A stretch of DNA of 6,319 nucleotides from Nitrososphaera sp. (GTDB lineage Archaea > Thermoproteota > Nitrososphaeria > Nitrososphaerales > Nitrososphaeraceae). The stretch covers positions 1-6,319 of the forward strand of contig JAJPDY010000071.1 of the NCBI GenBank assembly GCA_023252395.1. Direction: 5' to 3'. Position numbers and translations under genes: made by a program. Positions 1 through 4,961 of the stretch are shown here, one piece after another. Position 1 is the first letter of the stretch. Every line of letters starts with the position of its first letter. Under the pieces are notes generated by a model. That model was not told where the DNA came from, did no database searches, and saw only the letters and a list, made by a program, of their open reading frames with translations.

Positions 1-11
1 GAAATAATGAA

Positions 12-19
12 TTTATATA
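12..19 (+). promoter_or_regulatory. Archaeal TATA box of the acyl-CoA carboxylase operon
   Basis: TTTATATA matches the archaeal TATA consensus exactly. It lies in an AT-rich stretch with a purine-rich GAAATAATGA just upstream that could serve as BRE. Its centre is about 32 bases before the ATG at 48, so a start of transcription 25-27 bases downstream would fall near position 41 and give a leader of only about 7 bases. No Shine-Dalgarno sequence precedes the ATG (the bases are CACCCCC), which fits a nearly leaderless mRNA. The transcription start is inferred from spacing only. Confidence 0.75.
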
Positions 20-47
20 ACGACTTGTTCGCTTAATTTACACCCCC

Positions 48-1589
48 ATGCACGAAGAAAAAACCAAGCGGCTGGCTGCGATTAAAAAAACCGCCGAGAA
101 CGGTGGCGGCCCTGAAAGGGTTGAGGCGCAGCATTCTAAAGGCAAGCTTACCGCAAGAGAGAGAATAGCCCTCTTGCTTGACGAAGGCACTTTTGTAGAG
201 CTGGACAAGTACGTCATGCACAAAAGCGACGACCCATCCATCCAAAAGTTCTTTGGCGACGGCTCTGTCACCGGCTTTGGCACAATTGCAGGCCGGCAGG
301 TCTTTGTGTTTTCATACGATTTTACAGTCCTTGGCGGCTCGCTTGGCGAGATGACTGGCAAGAAAATAGCCAAGGCGATGGACCACGCCCTTAAAGTCGG
401 CTGCCCGATAATAGGCATAATCGACTCTGGAGGAGCCCGCATTCAGGAAGGAGTCGCGTCACTTGACGCCTATGGCGACATATTCTTCCGAAACACGATG
501 GCATCTGGAGTAATCCCACAAATCACTGCAAGCATCGGCCCGTGCGCAGGTGGCGCAGTGTATTCGCCGGCAATGACTGACTTTGTGATAATGGTTGAAA
601 ACATTGGCCAGATGTTTGTCACCGGCCCCGAAGTGGTAAAAGAAGTGCTCAGCCAAGAAGTGTCGTTTGAAGAGCTGGGAGGCGCCCGCGCGCACGCGAC
701 AAAATCAGGAGTTGCCCACTTTGTAGCCAAGAACGAGTACGAGTGCTTTGACAAGATAAAAAAACTGGTGTCGTTCCTGCCGCAAAATAATGCCGAAGAG
801 CCAGCCATAATCGAGACAAGCGACGATCCAAACAGGATTGACACCAACCTAGTCAACATCCTGCCAGAGAACCCGTACCAGCAGTACGACATGAAAGATA
901 TTATAAAATCCATAGTGGACAATGGCGACTTTTTTGAAATCCACGAGCTGTTTGCAGAAAACATCATTGTAGGCTTTGCAAGGATGGCCGGAAGGACGGT
1001 GGGCATAGTGGCAAACCAGCCGATGTACCTGGCAGGCGCGCTTGACATCAACTCTTCAAACAAGACTGCGCGCTTTATCCGCTTCTGCGACTCGTTCAAC
1101 ATCCCGATAGTGACTCTTGTAGACACTCCCGGCTACCTGCCCGGCACAGACCAGGAGCATAACGGCATAATCAGGCACGGAAGCAAGTTGTTGTTTGCCT
1201 ATTGTGAAGCCACCGTCCCAAAGATTACCTGCATAATAGGCAAGGCATACGGCGGCGCTTACATTGCTATGGGAAGCAAGAACCTGAGAGCAGACATCAA
1301 CTACGCGTGGCCGACAGCCGAAATCGCGGTGCTCGGTCCGGAAGCGGCAATCACAATCATACACAGGCGCGACTTGAAGAGCTCTGCAGACGCGGCTGCC
1401 AAAAAGAAGCAGCTTGCCAAGGAATACCGTGATAAATTCGCAAACCCGTATATAGCTGCCGAAAAAGGTACAATTGATCTCGTGATAGACCCGGCGGAAA
1501 CAAGGCCAATGATAATACGGGCACTTGAAGCGCTGGCAAACAAGAAGGAATCACGACCGTGGAAAAAGCACGGCAACATCAACCTGTGA
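48..1589 (+). CDS. pccB: Acetyl-CoA/propionyl-CoA carboxylase, carboxyltransferase subunit
   Basis: This is the carboxyltransferase subunit of a biotin-dependent acyl-CoA carboxylase. It moves the carboxyl group from carboxybiotin on the carrier protein to acetyl-CoA or propionyl-CoA, giving malonyl-CoA or methylmalonyl-CoA. At 513 residues it has the usual length of the PccB/AccD5 family, with two crotonase-like halves. The N-half has GGPERVEAQHSKGKLTARER near residue 19, IDSGGARIQEG at 125-135 and the oxyanion-hole loop GPCAGGA at 164-170. The C-half has VDTPGYLPGTDQEHNG at 358-373, the second oxyanion loop KAYGGAYIAMGSK at 399-411 and WPTAEIAVLGPEAA at 421-434. Ile406 sits at the position that in Streptomyces AccB (Ile) and PccB (Asp) controls acyl-chain choice, so use of acetyl-CoA as well as propionyl-CoA is likely. 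The ATG at 48 is chosen because it gives the standard N-terminus and is correctly spaced from the TATA box. It is the first gene of a three-gene operon. In Thaumarchaeota this complex serves the 3-hydroxypropionate/4-hydroxybutyrate cycle; that role here is inferred from lineage. The enzyme should be cytoplasmic. Confidence 0.96.
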   Translation: MHEEKTKRLAAIKKTAENGGGPERVEAQHSKGKLTARERIALLLDEGTFVELDKYVMHKSDDPSIQKFFGDGSVTGFGTIAGRQVFVFSYDFTVLGGSLGEMTGKKIAKAMDHALKVGCPIIGIIDSGGARIQEGVASLDAYGDIFFRNTMASGVIPQITASIGPCAGGAVYSPAMTDFVIMVENIGQMFVTGPEVVKEVLSQEVSFEELGGARAHATKSGVAHFVAKNEYECFDKIKKLVSFLPQNNAEEPAIIETSDDPNRIDTNLVNILPENPYQQYDMKDIIKSIVDNGDFFEIHELFAENIIVGFARMAGRTVGIVANQPMYLAGALDINSSNKTARFIRFCDSFNIPIVTLVDTPGYLPGTDQEHNGIIRHGSKLLFAYCEATVPKITCIIGKAYGGAYIAMGSKNLRADINYAWPTAEIAVLGPEAAITIIHRRDLKSSADAAAKKKQLAKEYRDKFANPYIAAEKGTIDLVIDPAETRPMIIRALEALANKKESRPWKKHGNINL

Positions 1590-1590
1590 T
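1586..1590 (+). promoter_or_regulatory. Shine-Dalgarno-like GTGAT that favours the ATG at 1595
   Basis: GTGAT can pair with the 3' end of archaeal 16S rRNA (AUCACCUCC). It spans the stop codon of the upstream carboxyltransferase gene and lies four bases before ATG 1595. It therefore supports 1595 over ATG 1589, which overlaps the stop codon, and over GTG 1559. The match is only five bases, so the support is modest. The arrangement also implies translational coupling between the two subunits. Confidence 0.4.
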
Positions 1591-1594
1591 GGCC

Positions 1595-3097
1595 ATGTCG
1601 AAAAAAATAACAAGCATTTTAATCGCAAACAGGGGCGAAATAGCCCTGCGAGTCATCCGGGCATGCAGGGAGCTCGGGATAAAGTCAATCGCGATTTATT
1701 CTGACGAAGACGTAAGGGCAGTGCACGTAAAGAGGGCTGACGAGGCGTACCACGTCGGGCCTGCGGCGCCGGCCCAGAGCTACCTCAACATGGACAAGAT
1801 AGTAGAGATAGCCAAGGCGGCAGGAGCCGACGCAATCCACCCCGGCTATGGCTTTTTGTCAGAGAACGAGAACTTTCCAGAGATGTGCGACAAAAACGGC
1901 ATGATATTCATCGGCCCGACCGCAAAGGCAATGGAAATCACGGGCGACAAGATGAAGTGCAAGGCCGTCATGAAAAAAGCACACGTCCCGACCGTTCCTG
2001 GAAGCGACGGCATCATTGAAGACGTTGAAAAGGCAGCCGACGTTGCAAACAAGGCCGGCTATCCTGTGTTGCTAAAGTCTGCGTTTGGCGGCGGAGGACG
2101 CGGCATCAGGCTTGCCAACAGCGAAAAGCAGCTGCGGCAAGAGTTTGAAATGGCTTCTGCCGAATCACGCGCGGCGTTTGGCAAGGCCGCGCTTTTCGTT
2201 GAAAAATACCTCCAGCGCATCAGGCACATAGAGTTCCAGCTGGTCCGCGACTCGCACGGAAACGGCAGGCACTTGTTTGAGCGAGAGTGCTCCATCCAGA
2301 GGCGCCACCAAAAGCTTATCGAAATGTCGCCGTCGCCGGTAGTTGACCAAAAGACAAGGGACCGAATAGGCGAAATCGCCGTCCGCGCTGCAGAGGCTGT
2401 AGATTACCTGAACGCCGGAACGGCAGAGTTTCTGCGCGACCCCGAAGGCAACTTTTACTTTATCGAGATAAACTCCCGGCTGCAGGTGGAGCACCCGGTC
2501 ACAGAGCTAGTGACGGGGCTTGACCTTGTGAAATTGCAGATAGCCATCGCGCAGGGCGAAGAGATCCCGTTCAAGCAGGAAGACTTGAAGATGAACGGCT
2601 GCGCAATAGAGTGCAGAATCAACGCAGAAGACCCGTTCTACGAGTTCGCTCCTTCGACAGGCGCGGTGCCAAACTGCAACATCCCCTACGGGCCCGGAGT
2701 GCGAGTTGACACGTATCTGTATCCGGGGTGCACGGTGTCCGGCTACTACGACTCGCTCACTGCAAAATTGCTTGCGTGGGGCAGGAACTTTGACGAGGCA
2801 AGGGTCAGGATGAGAAACGCGCTGGACGAGTTTACGATAGACGGCATCAACACCACCATCCCGCTGTACAAGACTATAATGGACGAATCCAATTTCATAA
2901 AGGGCGACCTATCTACCGACTACCTTGACCGCTTCAAGATATTTGACAAAATGAACGAAGACGCAAAAGAGCGGGCAAAGGGCAAAGCGTCAGCCGCAGT
3001 CGCGTCAATACTGCTCCAGTCAGAGTTTGTGAAAAAGGGCGGCGCGCAGCCCGCGGCAAAGCCAGTGTCAAAGTGGAAAATGAGGGGAACAGGCTAG
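1595..3097 (+). CDS. accC: Acetyl-CoA/propionyl-CoA carboxylase, biotin carboxylase subunit
   Basis: Biotin carboxylase: it uses ATP and bicarbonate to carboxylate the biotin on the carrier protein encoded next. All three parts of the fold are visible (500 residues from this start). The N-domain has ILIANRGEIALRVIRAC at 8-24 and AIHPGYGFLSEN at 80-91. The ATP-grasp domain has GDKMKCK at 117-123, K161, the glycine loop GGGGRG at 165-170, E203-K204, H211 and E213, and ECSIQRRHQK at 231-240. Next come E278, and FIEINSRLQVEHPVTE at 289-304 with metal and bicarbonate ligands E291, N293, R295, Q297 and E299. The C-domain has ECRINAED at 339-346 and YYDSLTAKL at 384-392. Every catalytic residue I can align to E. 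coli AccC is present. It is about 50 residues longer than E. coli AccC (449), with a charged then Ala-rich C-terminal tail, as is usual for archaeal forms. The segment at 206-210 reads LQRIR where many homologues have an Asn-Pro pair. Start: ATG 1595 has the best upstream pairing site; ATG 1589 would add two residues and overlap the preceding stop by one base. Cytoplasmic. Confidence 0.96.
   Translation: MSKKITSILIANRGEIALRVIRACRELGIKSIAIYSDEDVRAVHVKRADEAYHVGPAAPAQSYLNMDKIVEIAKAAGADAIHPGYGFLSENENFPEMCDKNGMIFIGPTAKAMEITGDKMKCKAVMKKAHVPTVPGSDGIIEDVEKAADVANKAGYPVLLKSAFGGGGRGIRLANSEKQLRQEFEMASAESRAAFGKAALFVEKYLQRIRHIEFQLVRDSHGNGRHLFERECSIQRRHQKLIEMSPSPVVDQKTRDRIGEIAVRAAEAVDYLNAGTAEFLRDPEGNFYFIEINSRLQVEHPVTELVTGLDLVKLQIAIAQGEEIPFKQEDLKMNGCAIECRINAEDPFYEFAPSTGAVPNCNIPYGPGVRVDTYLYPGCTVSGYYDSLTAKLLAWGRNFDEARVRMRNALDEFTIDGINTTIPLYKTIMDESNFIKGDLSTDYLDRFKIFDKMNEDAKERAKGKASAAVASILLQSEFVKKGGAQPAAKPVSKWKMRGTG
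3082..3087 (+). promoter_or_regulatory. Possible ribosome binding site for the carrier protein gene
   Basis: GAGGGG lies inside the end of the biotin carboxylase gene, 11 bases before ATG 3099. GAGG fits the archaeal anti-Shine-Dalgarno sequence. The spacing is slightly long. It would support translation of the third cistron, whose start follows the upstream stop by a single base. Confidence 0.35.
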
Positions 3098-3098
3098 A

Positions 3099-3608
3099 AT
3101 GGATTTCAAAGTAGGCGATCTGGCACAGCTGCTACAGGGCGAAGTGCTCCGCACGACAGAGAACAACATCCTTGTCAAGATTGGCGGCAAAGAGCACACA
3201 CTCAGGCTGCTAAAATCTGGCACCAACGAGTTTGAATTCATACTTGACAACACGTTTCACCACGCCAGGATCCTGCAGTCGGGCAGCGCAGAAGTAAAGC
3301 TGGTTATAGACGGCCAGCCGCTGACTGTGAAAAAGCATTCCAAGCTCACGGAGGTGCTTGAAAAGGCATCGGCGCTGGGCGGCGTAGGCGGAGGCGACAG
3401 GAACCTGACAAGCCAGATCCCCGGCAGGGTGGTCAACATTTCTGCAAAGGCAGGCGCGGATGTCAAGAAAGGCGACGTCATTGTCGTGCTTGAATCAATG
3501 AAGATGCAAGTAGCTGTCAAAGCCCACAAGGACGGCAACTTGAAGGAAATCAAGGTAAAGCAGGGCGCAAGCGTCGCAAGAAACGACGTGCTGGCAGTAA
3601 TAGAGTAA
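3099..3608 (+). CDS. accB: Acetyl-CoA/propionyl-CoA carboxylase, biotin carboxyl carrier protein
   Basis: The biotin carboxyl carrier protein shuttles carboxybiotin between the two catalytic subunits encoded upstream. The C-terminal part, from about residue 105 to 169, is a biotinyl/lipoyl domain: SQIPGRVV at 105-112, GADVKKGD at 119-126, and the biotinylation site ESMKM at 132-136 with K135 as the residue modified by biotin protein ligase. A glycine-rich linker (95-99) separates it from an N-terminal region of about 90 residues with repeated beta-strand patterns (FEFILD near 45-50, AEVKLVIDGQ near 64-73). By position this region may correspond to the BT domain that joins the subunits in fused propionyl-CoA carboxylase alpha chains; this is an inference. 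The length of 169 is typical of archaeal carrier subunits and longer than the biotinyl domain alone. It starts one base after the TAG of the biotin carboxylase gene and is the last gene of the operon. No ligase gene is in the window. Cytoplasmic. Confidence 0.95.
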   Translation: MDFKVGDLAQLLQGEVLRTTENNILVKIGGKEHTLRLLKSGTNEFEFILDNTFHHARILQSGSAEVKLVIDGQPLTVKKHSKLTEVLEKASALGGVGGGDRNLTSQIPGRVVNISAKAGADVKKGDVIVVLESMKMQVAVKAHKDGNLKEIKVKQGASVARNDVLAVIE

Positions 3609-3620
3609 TTCTGAGCACAA

Positions 3621-3628
3621 TTAAATTA
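3621..3628 (+). promoter_or_regulatory. TATA-like element ahead of the methyltransferase gene
   Basis: TTAAATTA in the 45-base gap after the carboxylase operon is AT-rich in an otherwise mixed context, and its centre is about 30 bases before ATG 3654. That is almost the spacing seen at the start of the carboxylase operon (about 32). Transcription would start near 3650, giving a leaderless or nearly leaderless mRNA; no Shine-Dalgarno site precedes the ATG. The element deviates from the best TATA consensus. It suggests that the methyltransferase is transcribed separately from the carboxylase genes. Confidence 0.5.
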
Positions 3629-3653
3629 CGCGCAAGCCCGGATCAAGAGTGCA

Positions 3654-4433
3654 ATGACTGACGATAAATCTCATAACGATTCTATAATCTCGCAGTTCAC
3701 AAAATATGCGGCTCCCTACCGCCAATTTTCTGAACATTCCAATCAACATGGGTTAGAGCTGATGCTAAAATTAAGTAAACCGCAACCAAACGATGTAGTC
3801 CTAGACGTAGCATGCGGCACCGGGATAGTGTCGTGCGAATTTGCCCGATTTGTTTCTCACGTAACTGGCATTGACCTAACTCCTGCAATGATTGAACAGG
3901 CAAAACAAACGCAACAAGAAAAACAATTGAAAAACATGACTTGGATGGTTGGCGACGTTTCCAAGCCGCTGCCTTTTGACGATTCGTTGTTTTCTATGGT
4001 GGTAACAAGATACAGCCTTCATCATATACTTGAACCGAAAAAAGTACTGCAAGAGATGAAGCGTGTATGTGCAGATAATGGAAAGATTCTGGTTATTGAC
4101 GTGACGCCCGACCCTGCCAAAGTGGACGCCTACAACCGTGTAGAGAAATTGCGCGACCCATCGCATGTAAGAGCATTAACGCTAGCAGAGCTGGAAAACA
4201 TCATGGGAGAAGCAGGTCTAGCCAACCTTGAAGTTGAGCACCAAGATTTGGAAGTCGAGTTAGAAGGTATGCTTCAAGCGTCTTGCCCTAGCCAAGATGA
4301 CGCAAACAAAGTCCGCCTCTTATTCAAGGAAGATTTGACCAAGAACAATCTGGGTGTAAGGAGCCATTTGAAAGACAACAAGATTTACTTTTATTTTCCA
4401 ATATCGATGGTTGTCGGCCAGAAATCGCCTTGA
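3654..4433 (+). CDS. Class I SAM-dependent methyltransferase (UbiE/Methyltransf_11-like), substrate unknown
   Basis: A complete 259-residue class I methyltransferase. It opens with QFTKYAAPYRQF (14-25), an N-terminal pattern common in UbiE/YcgJ-like enzymes. SAM-binding motif I is VLDVACGTG at 49-57. The acidic residue at the end of strand 2 is D74 in GIDLTPAMIEQAK. D101 follows in VGDVSKPLPF, then VVTRYSLHHI at 116-125 and the strand-5 region GKILVIDV at 143-150. RDPSHVR at 167-173 plus LAELENIMGEAGL marks a subgroup of small-molecule methyltransferases. These motifs show the SAM fold but not the substrate; UbiE-type quinone methylation is possible but unproven, since the RDPSHVR subgroup is mostly uncharacterised. 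No signal peptide or membrane segment is seen, so it is probably cytoplasmic. It is more AT-rich than the carboxylase operon: two hand-counted 60-base lines had 37-38 % GC, against 53-58 % in two lines of the biotin carboxylase gene. It seems to have its own promoter, and a small unknown gene follows. Confidence 0.9.
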   Translation: MTDDKSHNDSIISQFTKYAAPYRQFSEHSNQHGLELMLKLSKPQPNDVVLDVACGTGIVSCEFARFVSHVTGIDLTPAMIEQAKQTQQEKQLKNMTWMVGDVSKPLPFDDSLFSMVVTRYSLHHILEPKKVLQEMKRVCADNGKILVIDVTPDPAKVDAYNRVEKLRDPSHVRALTLAELENIMGEAGLANLEVEHQDLEVELEGMLQASCPSQDDANKVRLLFKEDLTKNNLGVRSHLKDNKIYFYFPISMVVGQKSP

Positions 4434-4477
4434 TCCAACAAACGTCGAACAGTGGTAGCTGGTACGACAAACATGGC

Positions 4478-4485
4478 ATTTTATG
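4478..4485 (+). promoter_or_regulatory. Weak TATA-like element ahead of the small protein gene
   Basis: ATTTTATG has its centre about 30 bases before ATG 4512, the same distance as at the two upstream promoters. If real, it would place transcription initiation a few bases before 4512 and make that ATG the start of a nearly leaderless mRNA, so it bears on the start choice of the next gene. The match to a TATA box is poor and this is tentative. Confidence 0.25.
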
Positions 4486-4511
4486 TCCACCAAAGTAACG
4501 TCTCTCACTAC

Positions 4512-4766
4512 ATGACAAGCAGTGGCAGGGAGCGCAACGCTTCCAGAGTTGGCAAAGCCTTCATGGAGTCGCTCGAAGGGTTGGGCGAAACGGGAAAGGC
4601 AGTCATTGTCTCTAACTTGCAAAGGCGCGGCATCTTTATTGACGACGTGCAAATTTCGCTAGGAACGCTACGCGATGTTTTGGTAGAATTGCTTGGGGAA
4701 CAGGCGACAGACATAGTGATGGAGCACGTTACTAAATCGTCTGATGCACATCCGCAGATTCCCTGA
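4512..4766 (+). CDS. Small uncharacterised protein, probably helical (possible NitrOD5-like archaeal domain)
   Basis: I do not firmly recognise this gene. From ATG 4512 it encodes 84 residues. In-frame starts further upstream are ATG 4473 (97 residues) and GTG 4452 (104 residues), and none has a Shine-Dalgarno site. ATG 4512 is preferred because a TATA-like element lies about 30 bases upstream and because the extra N-terminal residues look unstructured. The core has alternating hydrophobic spacing typical of short helices: FMESLEGLGETGKAVIVSNL, then a charged GIFIDD turn, then LGTLRDVLVELLGEQATDIV ending in MEHV. The pattern of a helix with LGE, a short loop, and a second leucine-rich helix ending in a GE/GxxA motif recalls small helical domains (named NitrOD5 in domain databases) that are frequent in Thaumarchaeota; this is a resemblance from memory, not a search result. 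There is no DNA-binding motif, cysteine cluster or membrane segment. It follows the methyltransferase on the same strand and may be co-transcribed with it. A partner role for the methyltransferase is speculation. Confidence 0.65.
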   Translation: MTSSGRERNASRVGKAFMESLEGLGETGKAVIVSNLQRRGIFIDDVQISLGTLRDVLVELLGEQATDIVMEHVTKSSDAHPQIP

Positions 4767-4782
4767 CTTGATAGCTTTTACA

Positions 4783-4794
4783 ATAGAATTCTAT
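4783..4794. repeat. Perfect 12-base palindrome ATAGAATTCTAT
   Basis: The sequence equals its own reverse complement over 12 bases and starts 16 bases after the stop codon of the small gene. It is made of TAGAAT and its inverse ATTCTA overlapping by two bases. A related palindrome with the same two halves in the opposite order occurs about 155 bases downstream. It could be a binding site for a dimeric regulator; it is too short and AT-rich to be a convincing terminator hairpin. Confidence 0.5.
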
Positions 4795-4851
4795 GATTTA
4801 ACGCTCAATGACACCGGGGTTGAATGATGTCCAGCGTTTGGTTATTAAGGT

Positions 4852-4871
4852 GGAACGTACGTATTCGTTCC
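4852..4871. repeat. Inverted repeat GGAACG-N8-CGTTCC
   Basis: Two perfect 6-base arms are separated by eight bases (TACGTATT), giving a 20-base element about 90 bases before the transporter start. The left arm also overlaps the small palindrome ACGTACGT at 4855-4862. The geometry, with half-sites about one to one and a half helical turns apart, suits a dimeric winged-helix or TetR-type repressor, or an RNA hairpin if transcribed. The binding protein is unknown. Confidence 0.45.
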
Positions 4872-4938
4872 CGTGAAGGCGCAAGACAGAGAACTTGGGG
4901 CGTTACGACTACGTCTTACCCAGTCTTTGATTTTGTCA

Positions 4939-4948
4939 ATTCTAGAAT
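4939..4948. repeat. Perfect 10-base palindrome ATTCTAGAAT next to the transporter start
   Basis: This self-complementary site ends 13 bases before GTG 4962, so it would overlap or sit just upstream of the transcription start of a leaderless transporter mRNA. A repressor bound here would block initiation. It contains the same TAGAAT/ATTCTA half-sites as the palindrome at 4783-4794, but in the opposite arrangement. The regulatory role is inferred from position only. Confidence 0.45.
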
Positions 4949-4961
4949 AGGTTGTTGAAAA

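Larger units (their letters stand above)
4767..4961. other. 195-base non-coding region between the small gene and the transporter
   Basis: No convincing gene is found on either strand. It holds a 12-base perfect palindrome, a 6-base inverted repeat with an 8-base spacer and a 10-base perfect palindrome, all listed separately. Near 4926-4934 the bases TTTGATTTT lie about 32 bases before the transporter GTG and may be a degenerate TATA box. No T-rich run long enough for a clear archaeal terminator is seen after the small gene. The region probably contains the 3' end of the upstream transcript and the promoter and regulatory sites of the transporter. Confidence 0.6.

Noticed and set aside
470..1126. 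218-codon open frame on the minus strand within the carboxyltransferase gene
   Set aside because: It lies fully opposite a strongly conserved gene, has no recognisable domain or promoter, and its composition mirrors the sense codons.
1559..1594. GTG 1559 as start of the biotin carboxylase gene
   Set aside because: It would add 12 residues unlike the family N-terminus and overlap the carboxyltransferase gene by about 30 bases; ATG 1595 has a better upstream site.
3609..3653. Terminator after the carboxylase operon
   Set aside because: No oligo-T run or stable hairpin is visible in the 45 bases; read-through into the methyltransferase cannot be excluded.
4840..4925. tRNA or small structured RNA in the non-coding region
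   Set aside because: Only one 6-base stem is seen; there is no acceptor stem, T-loop or other tRNA consensus, and no box C/D pair.
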